Assembly (NCBI GenBank): GCA_035493555.1
Contig: DATJIC010000031.1
Coordinates: 1-5,831, forward strand
Length of the DNA stretch: 5,831 bases
Origin: CAMLKC01 sp035493555
Lineage (GTDB): Bacteria > Patescibacteriota > Saccharimonadia > Saccharimonadales > Saccharimonadaceae
Direction: 5' to 3'
The first letter of the stretch is position 1. Every line of letters begins with the position of its first letter. The translations under genes were made by a program, and so were the position numbers. Positions 1-4,946 of the stretch are shown piece by piece. The notes beneath the pieces are model-generated. The model worked only from the letters and a program-made list of their open reading frames with translations. It ran no database searches and was not told the origin of the DNA.

Positions 1-26
1 GTCTCACTATTTTAAGCACTTAAAAA

Positions 27-57
27 GCGCCAGGTAAGGGTGGGCATCACCTGGCGC
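27..57. terminator. Terminator-like hairpin, best on the minus strand
   Basis: GCGCCAGGT (27-35) pairs perfectly with ACCTGGCGC (49-57) around a 13-nt loop. Read on the minus strand, the stem is followed at once by five T residues (complement of 22-26), the form of an intrinsic terminator. On the plus strand the downstream tract is only CATTT, so plus-strand termination would be weak. It may end an unseen gene left of the window, in either direction. No minus-strand gene is visible to its right, so its client is unclear. A second perfect 7-bp inverted repeat, TTTTAAG/CTTAAAA (10-25), overlaps its left edge. Confidence 0.5.
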
Positions 58-64
58 CATTTAA

Positions 65-133
65 CCCTTTAACGCACCCCTGGGGGTAAAGCGTGACCCA
101 CCTCACACAATTGGAGGTCCGCCGGTTAAAGGG
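65..133. other. Foldable intergenic segment closed by a 9-bp stem
   Basis: CCCTTTAAC (65-73) is an exact reverse complement of GTTAAAGGG (125-133). Two smaller stems lie inside it: ACCC/GGGT (76-79 with 84-87), which can be extended by ACGC/GCGT (72-75 with 91-94, competing with the end of the outer stem), and ACCTC/GAGGT (100-104 with 114-118). Together they give a branched fold of about 69 nt. There is no T-arm sequence, 3' CCA, or recognisable signature of tRNA, tmRNA, SRP RNA or RNase P RNA. It could be a small structured RNA, a leader element or a miniature inverted-repeat element. The fold is seen; any function is unknown. Confidence 0.25.
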
Positions 134-137
134 ATTA

Positions 138-289
138 GTATGCACGCAATGCTTTTATGCTAAAAAGTGGAGGGTAGAATACTTAATAACACATTGCGCA
201 CAACCTAACATAAGTTAGAATAGGGGGTATAAGGTGCGTTTGGTTGAACTCGCAGAACTCAACCAATCGTGTTCGATAGTAGCACGAAT
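138..289. other. Intergenic stretch without a gene; small hairpins
   Basis: I see no plausible coding sequence here on either strand. It contains a short hairpin CTAAC-ATAA-GTTAG (205-218) and a perfect 8-bp hairpin TTGGTTGA/TCAACCAA (240-247 with 259-266, 11-nt loop). The hexamer GAACTC occurs twice, 9 bp apart (246-251 and 255-260), across that hairpin. Weak -10-like hexamers (TAGAAT 216-221, TATAAG 228-233) lack a convincing -35 element. No tRNA or known riboswitch was recognised. Confidence 0.4.
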
Positions 290-319
290 TTGACATTACG
301 TCAATACTTTTTGAAATAT
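290..319 (+). promoter_or_regulatory. dprA promoter; mRNA probably leaderless or nearly so
   Basis: A perfect -35 hexamer TTGACA lies at 290-295. An 18-bp spacer leads to AAATAT at 314-319, the most likely -10. A start site six or seven bases further falls on or next to the A of the dprA ATG at 325. No Shine-Dalgarno sequence is present in the 20 bases before the ATG, which fits leaderless translation. The -35 sits in an inverted repeat TTGAC-N5-GTCAA (290-304) that could bind a regulator. The -10 match is only moderate. Confidence 0.5.
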
Positions 320-324
320 TTTGC

Positions 325-1182
325 ATGAAAATCAATAGAGCCACCCCTGAAAAGCATAAGTACCTACACCTACTAGGGGTAATTCCTACGCCGCCAGCTG
401 CTATCTATTTTACCGGCCATTTACCGCCAGAACGCGTTCCGTCCGTCGCTATTGTCGGCACCCGAAAACCAACCGCTTACGGCAAAGAAGTAACCCATAA
501 GCTGGCGTTTGAGTTGGCAAAAAGAGGCGTCGTGGTTATTAGCGGCCTCGCTCTCGGTACGGATGCCATCGCCCACCGGGCAGCACTCGATGCCGGCGGA
601 ACGACAATTGCCGTACTGGCAAATAGCGTGGACACTATTTATCCGCGCAGCCACAAGGCGCTAGCCGATGAAATTATTGCTAATAACGGTGCCGTCCTTA
701 GCGAGTACGAGCCGCCCCGCGAAGCCCGGAGTTATCAGTTTTTAGCACGCAACCGTATTGTCAGCGGATTGTCCGATGCCATTGTTATCGTTGAGGCCGC
801 CGCAAGGAGCGGCACGCTCTCTACCGCCACCCATGCTCTCGACCAAGGTAAAGAGGTGTTCGTTGTGCCTGGCAATATTACCAGCCCGCTGTCTGCCGGC
901 TGCAACGCACTCCTAAAACAGGGCGCGCACCCTGTTACCCAGGTAGAGGACATCCTCGAGGTTATCGCCCCGGAGCTCTTAGCGGCCCAAACAATGCTCC
1001 CGCTCGGATCCACGCCGCTTGAAAGCAGAATAATCGAGCTGCTCCAAGCGGGCATCCGCGACGGCGACGCGCTGCAGCAACAAACCGGTGCCGCCCCCAG
1101 CGAGTTTAGCCAAGCTATTACCATGATGGAGATTAACGGCGCCATCAGGGCTCTTGGCGCCAACCAGTGGGCACTCCGCTAG
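325..1182 (+). CDS. dprA: DNA-processing protein DprA (Smf family)
   Basis: This is a cytoplasmic recombination mediator. In other bacteria DprA binds incoming single-stranded DNA during natural transformation and loads RecA on it. The 285-residue protein carries the family's Rossmann-fold motifs in order: VAIVGTR (41-47) with YG (52-53), SGLALGTD (73-80) followed by AH (83-84), YP (106-107), RNRIVSGLSD (142-151), RSGT (161-164) and VPGN (181-184). After a linker, residues about 232-285 resemble the C-terminal winged-helix domain. The extra N-terminal SAM-like domain found in some DprA proteins is absent, since the Rossmann core starts near residue 40; that is a normal family variant. ATG 325 is chosen because the typical lead-in with PP and an aromatic before the G-x-L segment is complete from there. 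No terminator follows; the next reading frame starts about 60 bp later. Its presence suggests the organism can take up and recombine DNA. Confidence 0.96.
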   Translation: MKINRATPEKHKYLHLLGVIPTPPAAIYFTGHLPPERVPSVAIVGTRKPTAYGKEVTHKLAFELAKRGVVVISGLALGTDAIAHRAALDAGGTTIAVLANSVDTIYPRSHKALADEIIANNGAVLSEYEPPREARSYQFLARNRIVSGLSDAIVIVEAAARSGTLSTATHALDQGKEVFVVPGNITSPLSAGCNALLKQGAHPVTQVEDILEVIAPELLAAQTMLPLGSTPLESRIIELLQAGIRDGDALQQQTGAAPSEFSQAITMMEINGAIRALGANQWALR

Positions 1183-1197
1183 GGCAAAAAACATCCA

Positions 1198-1206
1198 TGG
1201 TATCAT
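1198..1206 (+). promoter_or_regulatory. Possible extended -10 promoter for the small gene
   Basis: TGGTATCAT has the TGn-TATnAT form of an extended -10 element. It would start transcription near 1213, about 30 bases before the small gene at 1243. No good -35 hexamer lies at the right distance; extended -10 promoters can work without one. Read-through from dprA is equally possible. Confidence 0.25.
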
Positions 1207-1242
1207 AGGGGCGTACGCTACCACCAAGCGAGGCGACTCATT

Positions 1243-1455
1243 TTGGCAAGAACTAGCTCTGGCTATCACCATAACTGGACCTGCCTGGCAACAGGTAAGA
1301 CCGATCCCGCCTACGAGAAGGAGGAAGACGCGGCCAAGGACGCCAGGACCCGCGGACACGAAGTCGTGTTCTGCGGGCCCTGTTCCAAAACGCTGAGCCA
1401 AGAAAAGCTCGGCAAGCGCTCAGGAATAGACGTCTATCACGTCGCGCCGAAGTAG
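1243..1455 (+). CDS. Small Cys/His-containing protein, unknown function
   Basis: This 70-codon frame starts at TTG 1243 with GAGG at 1230-1233 (9-nt spacer) as a plausible ribosome binding site. It lies in the same frame as dprA, 60 bases beyond the dprA stop, and no ATG or GTG is available between them. The product is hydrophilic with an acidic-basic helical middle (residues about 23-37). It has Cys14, Cys44 and Cys47 (as CGPC) plus His9, His10 and His39, which could form a small metal site or zinc ribbon. I recognise no family. By hand count 48 of 69 codons after the start end in G or C, more than in topA. It ends just before a long hairpin, as a real gene often does. It could instead be a chance frame or, less likely, a remnant C-terminal extension of dprA. 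Existence is moderately likely; function is unknown. Confidence 0.5.
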   Translation: MARTSSGYHHNWTCLATGKTDPAYEKEEDAAKDARTRGHEVVFCGPCSKTLSQEKLGKRSGIDVYHVAPK

Positions 1456-1465
1456 CTGCACACTA

Positions 1466-1514
1466 CCCGGCAGTCCGCGGCACACGCCCGGGCTGCCGGG
1501 AGGCAATTCATGCC
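1466..1514 (+). terminator. GC-rich hairpin pair after the small gene
   Basis: CCCGGCAGTCCG (1466-1477) pairs with CGGGCTGCCGGG (1489-1500) over 12 bp including one G-T pair, with GGC/GCC extending it inward. A short second hairpin GGCA/TGCC (1502-1505 with 1511-1514) follows directly. The place, ten bases after the small gene's stop and before the topA promoter, suits a terminator. However, there is no run of T residues, so it may instead be a processing or stability structure at the 3' end. Confidence 0.45.
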
Positions 1515-1519
1515 AGGTG

Positions 1520-1548
1520 TTTACAAAACACATGATATTGCATAGTAT
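1520..1548 (+). promoter_or_regulatory. topA promoter
   Basis: TTTACA (1520-1525) and TAGTAT (1543-1548) are separated by exactly 17 bp, giving a predicted start near 1555 and a leader of about 50 nt before the topA ATG. A perfect inverted repeat GTGTTT-ACA-AAACAC (1517-1531) covers the -35, so a repressor or a local DNA structure could control access. topA promoters in other bacteria are often supercoiling-sensitive; whether this one is cannot be read from sequence. Confidence 0.6.
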
Positions 1549-1604
1549 AGAGCACTGATGCTTTACTAACTAAAGCGTAACCATTAAGCGGCCGGTAGTA
1601 TTAT

Positions 1605-3899
1605 ATGAGCAAAAACCTAGTTATCGTTGAGTCCCCAGCAAAAGCAAAAACGATCGAGAAGTATCTCGGTCGTGATTTTGTCGTAAAAAGCAGTATCGGG
1701 CACATCCGTGGCCTGCCATCCAAAAGCGGCAGTATCGATGTTGCTAATAACTTTGCACCGCGGTTTGAGGTAGACCCCGACAAGAAAAAGGTCATTGCCG
1801 AGCTTAAAAAAGAGGTGAAGGCCGCCGATACCGTCTGGCTGGCAAGCGATGAAGACCGCGAAGGGGAGGCGATTGCCTGGCACCTCGCCGAGGTATTAAA
1901 ACTCGACCCCAAAACAACCAAGCGCATTGTTTTTCACGAAATTACTAAAAATGCGCTCGACGAAGCGGTCAAAAACCCGCGCACTATTGATATGCCGCTG
2001 GTTGAAGCGCAGCAGGCCCGCCAATCGCTCGACTACCTTGTAGGGTTCGAACTCTCGCCGGTGCTCTGGCGCAAGGTCCGCCCGCAGTTGTCGGCCGGCC
2101 GCGTACAATCGGTTGCCGTCCGTCTTATTGTTGAGCGCGAGGCCGAAATCGACGCCCACCAACCAGAATCTACGTTTAAACTTACCGCCGAATTTATCCT
2201 TGAAGACGGGACTGTTCTGCCGGCCGCCAGCAGCAAAAAATACCAAACGATCGACGACGTCCGCGCCGTTCTGGAAGCATTCGCAAAAAGCAGTTTTTCG
2301 GTTGCCGACATCGCCAAAAAGCCCGGCACCCGCAACCCCAGCGCACCATTTACCACCAGCACGCTCCAGCAGGAAGCCTCAAGCAAGCTCGGCTTTAGCC
2401 CGCGCAACACCATGAGCCTGGCACAGCGCCTCTACGAAGCCGGCCTTATTACGTATATGCGAACCGACTCCGTCAACCTTTCGGGCCAGGCGCTTGGCGC
2501 CATGACCAACTTTATCAAGAGTAGCTACGGCGAAGAGTACCACCAGTTCCGCACGTTCAAATCAAAATCGGCTAACGCGCAGGAAGCCCACGAAGCTATC
2601 CGGCCTACCGATGTCACCAAAAGCATGGCCGGTGCCGATGCCCAGCAACAAAAACTCTACAATCTTATTTGGCGACGTACGCTTTCGACGCAAATGGCGC
2701 CAGCCAGCCTGGAAAAAACCACCATTACCATCGCCGCCGACAAAAGCAGCGAAATTATGGAGGCAAAAGGTGAGATTGTCGTATTTGACGGTTTTTTGAA
2801 AGTATACGGCCGCAGCGGCGACGACGTTCTCCTCCCAGAGGTAAATAAAGGCGACCCGCTCACGCTCCGTTCTGCCGAAGCTCTCGAGAGCCTTTCGCGC
2901 GGACCTGCCCGTTATACCGAGGCTAGCTTGGTCAAAAAGCTCGAAGAAATGGGTATTGGCCGCCCGAGCACCTATGCCAGCACCATTAACACCATCCAGA
3001 CCCGCGGCTACGTTGAGCGCGGCGATCTTGAGGGCGAAGAAAAGACTATCCAAAAGCTATCGCTTAGCGGCGGCGAGATCTCCCAGGTAGCCGAAAAAAT
3101 CCAGTACGGCAAAGATACGGGCAAACTCTTCCCAACAGATACCGGCAAAGTGGTGACCGACTTTTTGGTCAAGCACTTCGAGCGGGTGATGGACTACGAC
3201 TTCACCAAGGCCGTAGAGACCCAGCTCGACACCATTGCTGTGGGTAAAAAAGACCGCGTCGAGGTGTTAACCGCCTTTTACACACCGTTCCACAAAATGG
3301 TAGAGGACAGCGCCGGCGTTTCACGCGCCGAGGCAACCCAGACCCGCCACGTGGGCGACGACCCTAAGACAGGCCTGCCAATTTTCGCCAGGTTTGGCCG
3401 CTTTGGCCCTATGTTGCAAAAAGGCGAGCAATCCGACGACCCAAAGCCGGTGTTCGCACCCCTGCCTACAGGGGCTAAAATTGAGACAGTTACCTTAGAG
3501 CAAGCGCTCGAGATGTTTAAGTTGCCGCGAACCGTGGGCAAAACCAAAGACGGCAAAGAGATCAAAGCCAATATCGGCCGCTTTGGCCCGTATATAGTAG
3601 TAGACAAATTGTTTGTGAGCATTAAGCCGCATGACCCGCAGTCTATTACTCTTGAGGAGGCACAAGCCCTCTACGAAGAAAAGCTAAAAACCGAGGCCGA
3701 AAAGAACATTGCCGACTTTGGCGATGGCATTAAGGTGTTAAACGGCCGCTTTGGCCCTTACATTACCGACGGCAAAAAGAACGCCAAGATCCCTAAGGGG
3801 ACCGAACCAAAAGACATTACACACGAACAAGCCAAAGAGCTGCTCGATAAGGCACCTGCTAAAAAAGCACGGCGCGTTATCCGCCGCAAATCCTCGTAA
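1605..3899 (+). CDS. topA: DNA topoisomerase I (type IA)
   Basis: It relaxes negatively supercoiled DNA by cutting and resealing one strand through a 5'-phosphotyrosine link. The 764-residue protein begins with the Toprim domain: Glu9 in IVESPAKAKTIEKYLG and the DEDREGE acidic motif with Asp82, Asp84 and Glu86 for magnesium. Then come LSAGRVQS (from about 162), the catalytic Tyr284 in GLITYMRTDS, and GIGRPSTYA (about 450). The C-terminus has no four-cysteine zinc fingers. It has three glycine-rich repeats built around GRFGP (near residues 595, 657 and 713), then a Lys/Arg-rich tail. ATG 1605 gives the conserved start MSKNLVIVES and is firm. No Shine-Dalgarno sequence precedes it; the bases before it read GTAGTATTAT. 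Codon use is mixed, about half GC at third positions near the start, and can serve as the local reference. It is probably a single-gene unit, with its own promoter upstream and another promoter right after its stop. Confidence 0.98.
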   Translation: MSKNLVIVESPAKAKTIEKYLGRDFVVKSSIGHIRGLPSKSGSIDVANNFAPRFEVDPDKKKVIAELKKEVKAADTVWLASDEDREGEAIAWHLAEVLKLDPKTTKRIVFHEITKNALDEAVKNPRTIDMPLVEAQQARQSLDYLVGFELSPVLWRKVRPQLSAGRVQSVAVRLIVEREAEIDAHQPESTFKLTAEFILEDGTVLPAASSKKYQTIDDVRAVLEAFAKSSFSVADIAKKPGTRNPSAPFTTSTLQQEASSKLGFSPRNTMSLAQRLYEAGLITYMRTDSVNLSGQALGAMTNFIKSSYGEEYHQFRTFKSKSANAQEAHEAIRPTDVTKSMAGADAQQQKLYNLIWRRTLSTQMAPASLEKTTITIAADKSSEIMEAKGEIVVFDGFLKVYGRSGDDVLLPEVNKGDPLTLRSAEALESLSRGPARYTEASLVKKLEEMGIGRPSTYASTINTIQTRGYVERGDLEGEEKTIQKLSLSGGEISQVAEKIQYGKDTGKLFPTDTGKVVTDFLVKHFERVMDYDFTKAVETQLDTIAVGKKDRVEVLTAFYTPFHKMVEDSAGVSRAEATQTRHVGDDPKTGLPIFARFGRFGPMLQKGEQSDDPKPVFAPLPTGAKIETVTLEQALEMFKLPRTVGKTKDGKEIKANIGRFGPYIVVDKLFVSIKPHDPQSITLEEAQALYEEKLKTEAEKNIADFGDGIKVLNGRFGPYITDGKKNAKIPKGTEPKDITHEQAKELLDKAPAKKARRVIRRKSS

Positions 3900-3913
3900 G
3901 AACGCCTCAAATA

Positions 3914-3940
3914 TTGACATTTTAGCTTAAATGTTATAAA
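3914..3940 (+). promoter_or_regulatory. Promoter for the DUF218-like gene
   Basis: TTGACA (3914-3919) is a perfect -35. An extended -10, TGT-TATAAA, covers 3932-3940, with TATAAA at 3935-3940. The spacer to TATAAA is 15 bp, short but tolerated with the TG extension; TAAAGT at 3937-3942 would give 17. Transcription would start near 3947-3949. The promoter is AT-rich, like the other promoters here, and lies outside the GC-rich segment that starts near 3953, as if a foreign gene were driven by a local promoter. Confidence 0.5.
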
Positions 3941-3956
3941 GTTAATAAGTATCCCT

Positions 3957-3974
3957 GCCGCCCTAACAGGCGGC
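3957..3974 (+). other. Leader hairpin between topA and the DUF218-like gene
   Basis: GCCGCC (3957-3962) pairs perfectly with GGCGGC (3969-3974) around a 6-nt loop. It lies after the predicted start site near 3948 and before the Shine-Dalgarno sequence, so it would form at the 5' end of the DUF218 mRNA and may protect it. It could also be a weak topA terminator, but there is no T-tract. It marks the left edge of the GC-rich segment. Confidence 0.45.
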
Positions 3975-3976
3975 TC

Positions 3977-4000
3977 CGTTCGTTGATAACGAGGTGAATC
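3977..4000 (+). repeat. Left inverted repeat flanking the DUF218-like gene
   Basis: CGTTCG (3977-3982) and GAGGTGAATC (3991-4000), 8 bp apart, both recur as reverse complements in the same nested order at 4670-4691. The 10-bp block is exact. It contains the gene's Shine-Dalgarno sequence GAGGTG (3991-3996), so pairing with the right copy in the mRNA would block ribosome binding. As DNA, the pair could be the ends of an inserted cassette. Confidence 0.5.
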
Positions 4001-4001
4001 A

Positions 4002-4661
4002 GTGAAGGTTCTGCGCTACGGCAACCCCAACTGGACAACTGGTCTGAACGTGAACATCCTGCCGGACACGAACGTCACCATCATGCACCTCGGTCGAGGT
4101 GGCGTGATGGAGGATGGCACGCTCGACCTCTACAACACGCAGCGCGTCCTGCAGACCGTCGTGGTCGCGTCGGACATCGCCGACCTCCGGCCGCCCGTGA
4201 GCAGGATCCAGATCCTGTGGACCGGCGGTCACAACCGCAAAGCCGACCGTTCCGGCGCCCAGCGCCCCGCCAGCGAGGCGGGAGCTGCGTACCAGTACGC
4301 CAGCAAGGTGGTCACCAACGACGATCTCACGATGCTGACCGAGGAGGACTCGACCAGTACGGTCGAGAACGCCACGCGCTCCGCCGGGCTCGTCCCCGAC
4401 GGTGACGTCATCGTCGTAGTCACCGACCCGCTGCACTATCTCGCGTGGAAGGTCCAGTTCATCATGTGGCTGGCCTTCCCGCGACACCGGCTGGTGTTCG
4501 TCGAGCTGCCCGCAGCGCCGCCGGAGACCAACTGGAAGAGCAGGGTCAAGCACCTGGTCTCGACGCTCATCACCGTCACCGGAATGATCGGCGTGAGCAG
4601 GGGCAACGCCACCGCCATCCAGCGGCGGCAGAACCAGCTCCAGCGCCTGACCGGGCACTGA
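4002..4661 (+). CDS. DUF218 (YdcF/SanA-like) domain protein, probably acquired
   Basis: The 219-residue protein shows the DUF218 pattern in order: a beta strand into LGRGG (30-34) with EDG (37-39), TGG (74-76), SEA (91-93), the EDSTSTVEN box (115-123), and VVTDPLH (139-145). Residues after 180 are a family-atypical tail. No signal peptide or clear N-terminal membrane helix is seen, unlike SanA-type members, so it is probably cytoplasmic. YdcF binds S-adenosylmethionine and SanA affects envelope permeability; the reaction of this one is unknown. The start is GTG 4002 with a strong Shine-Dalgarno GAGGTG (5-nt spacer), unlike dprA and topA, which have none. Codon use differs sharply from its neighbours: 32 of the first 40 codons end in G or C, against 20 of 40 in topA, and later codons are more extreme. 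With the flanking inverted repeats this suggests transfer from a high-GC donor, perhaps an actinobacterial host or phage. A contig chimera is the main alternative. Confidence 0.8.
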   Translation: MKVLRYGNPNWTTGLNVNILPDTNVTIMHLGRGGVMEDGTLDLYNTQRVLQTVVVASDIADLRPPVSRIQILWTGGHNRKADRSGAQRPASEAGAAYQYASKVVTNDDLTMLTEEDSTSTVENATRSAGLVPDGDVIVVVTDPLHYLAWKVQFIMWLAFPRHRLVFVELPAAPPETNWKSRVKHLVSTLITVTGMIGVSRGNATAIQRRQNQLQRLTGH

Positions 4662-4669
4662 CCACAACC

Positions 4670-4691
4670 GATTCACCTCTCACTCCGAACG
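4670..4691 (+). repeat. Right inverted repeat flanking the DUF218-like gene
   Basis: GATTCACCTC (4670-4679) and CGAACG (4686-4691) are exact reverse complements of the two blocks at 3991-4000 and 3977-3982. The gap is 6 bp here and 8 bp on the left. The copy starts 9 bases after the DUF218 stop codon, so it lies in the 3' untranslated region. Its ATTCACCTC resembles the anti-Shine-Dalgarno end of 16S rRNA and could pair with the gene's own Shine-Dalgarno. Confidence 0.5.
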
Positions 4692-4699
4692 AAAGGAGG
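4692..4699 (+). promoter_or_regulatory. Orphan Shine-Dalgarno-like sequence
   Basis: AAAGGAGG is an almost perfect ribosome binding sequence, yet no ATG, GTG or TTG follows at a usable distance; the terminator hairpin starts instead. It can also pair locally with CTCC (4683-4686), forming a small stem before the terminator. It may be the trace of a deleted downstream gene from the donor locus, or chance. Confidence 0.3.
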
Positions 4700-4705
4700 G
4701 CTACC

Positions 4706-4741
4706 GGCCCGGACCGCGCATTTTTTGCGCACGTCCGGGCC
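4706..4741 (+). terminator. Strong terminator hairpin after the DUF218-like gene
   Basis: GGCCCGGAC (4706-4714) pairs perfectly with GTCCGGGCC (4733-4741). An inner stem GCGCA/TGCGC (4716-4720 with 4726-4730) closes a loop of T residues. The sequence after it, CGTTTGCTTTCTATTT, is T-rich but not a pure T-run. Position 45 bases after the stop codon fits an intrinsic terminator for this gene, insulating the next unit. It is also the right edge of the GC-rich segment. Confidence 0.7.
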
Positions 4742-4803
4742 CGTTTGCTTTCTATTTACACGCTAAACCATAACATAAGCTTTTATAAACTCTCACAACA
4801 TTC

Positions 4804-4834
4804 TTTACTATGGGCGTCTACTTCATGCTATAAT
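4804..4834 (+). promoter_or_regulatory. Upstream promoter P1 of the sigma-region-4 gene
   Basis: TATAAT (4829-4834) is a consensus -10 preceded by TGC, making an extended -10 element. TTTACT (4804-4809) is a possible -35 with a long 19-bp spacer. The predicted start is near 4841, giving a leader of about 105 nt. Confidence 0.5.
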
Positions 4835-4855
4835 AGCCTGAAGAGGGAAGGTTAC

Positions 4856-4884
4856 TTGACATTATATGATTATTGTTCTATAAT
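4856..4884 (+). promoter_or_regulatory. Consensus promoter P2 of the sigma-region-4 gene
   Basis: TTGACA (4856-4861) and TATAAT (4879-4884) are separated by 17 bp, a full consensus sigma-70-type promoter and the strongest in the window. Transcription should start near 4891, leaving a leader of about 55 nt. Together with P1 it predicts high or doubly controlled expression. Confidence 0.85.
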
Positions 4885-4946
4885 CGACCTAGACTAAAAA
4901 CAAACTAACTTTTCTCGTGCTAAGACAGAAAGGAACTAAGGGCGTC

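Noticed and set aside
65..133. tRNA-like cloverleaf
   Set aside because: The length and closing stem are suggestive, but there is no TTCRA T-loop, no proper D-arm or anticodon stem of standard size, and no discriminator-CCA.
979..1401. 140-codon minus-strand frame over the end of dprA and the small gene
   Set aside because: It overlaps conserved dprA coding sequence, lacks a ribosome binding site and gives no recognisable protein.
3999..4676. Long minus-strand reading frame opposite the DUF218-like gene
   Set aside because: It is an antisense shadow caused by high GC at third codon positions. The plus strand carries recognisable DUF218 motifs, a Shine-Dalgarno sequence and a terminator; the minus frame has a low-complexity Gly/Asp/Arg/Val composition.
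4670..4700. End of a 16S rRNA gene, because ATTCACCTC resembles its 3' tail
   Set aside because: Only about nine bases match and the 16S helix 45 sequence is missing; the match is explained by complementarity to the gene's own Shine-Dalgarno.
4445..4897. 150-codon plus-strand frame overlapping the DUF218 gene and the terminator
   Set aside because: It reads through the GC-rich gene in another frame, then through the terminator hairpin and both promoters. Its composition changes abruptly there, so it is not a real protein.
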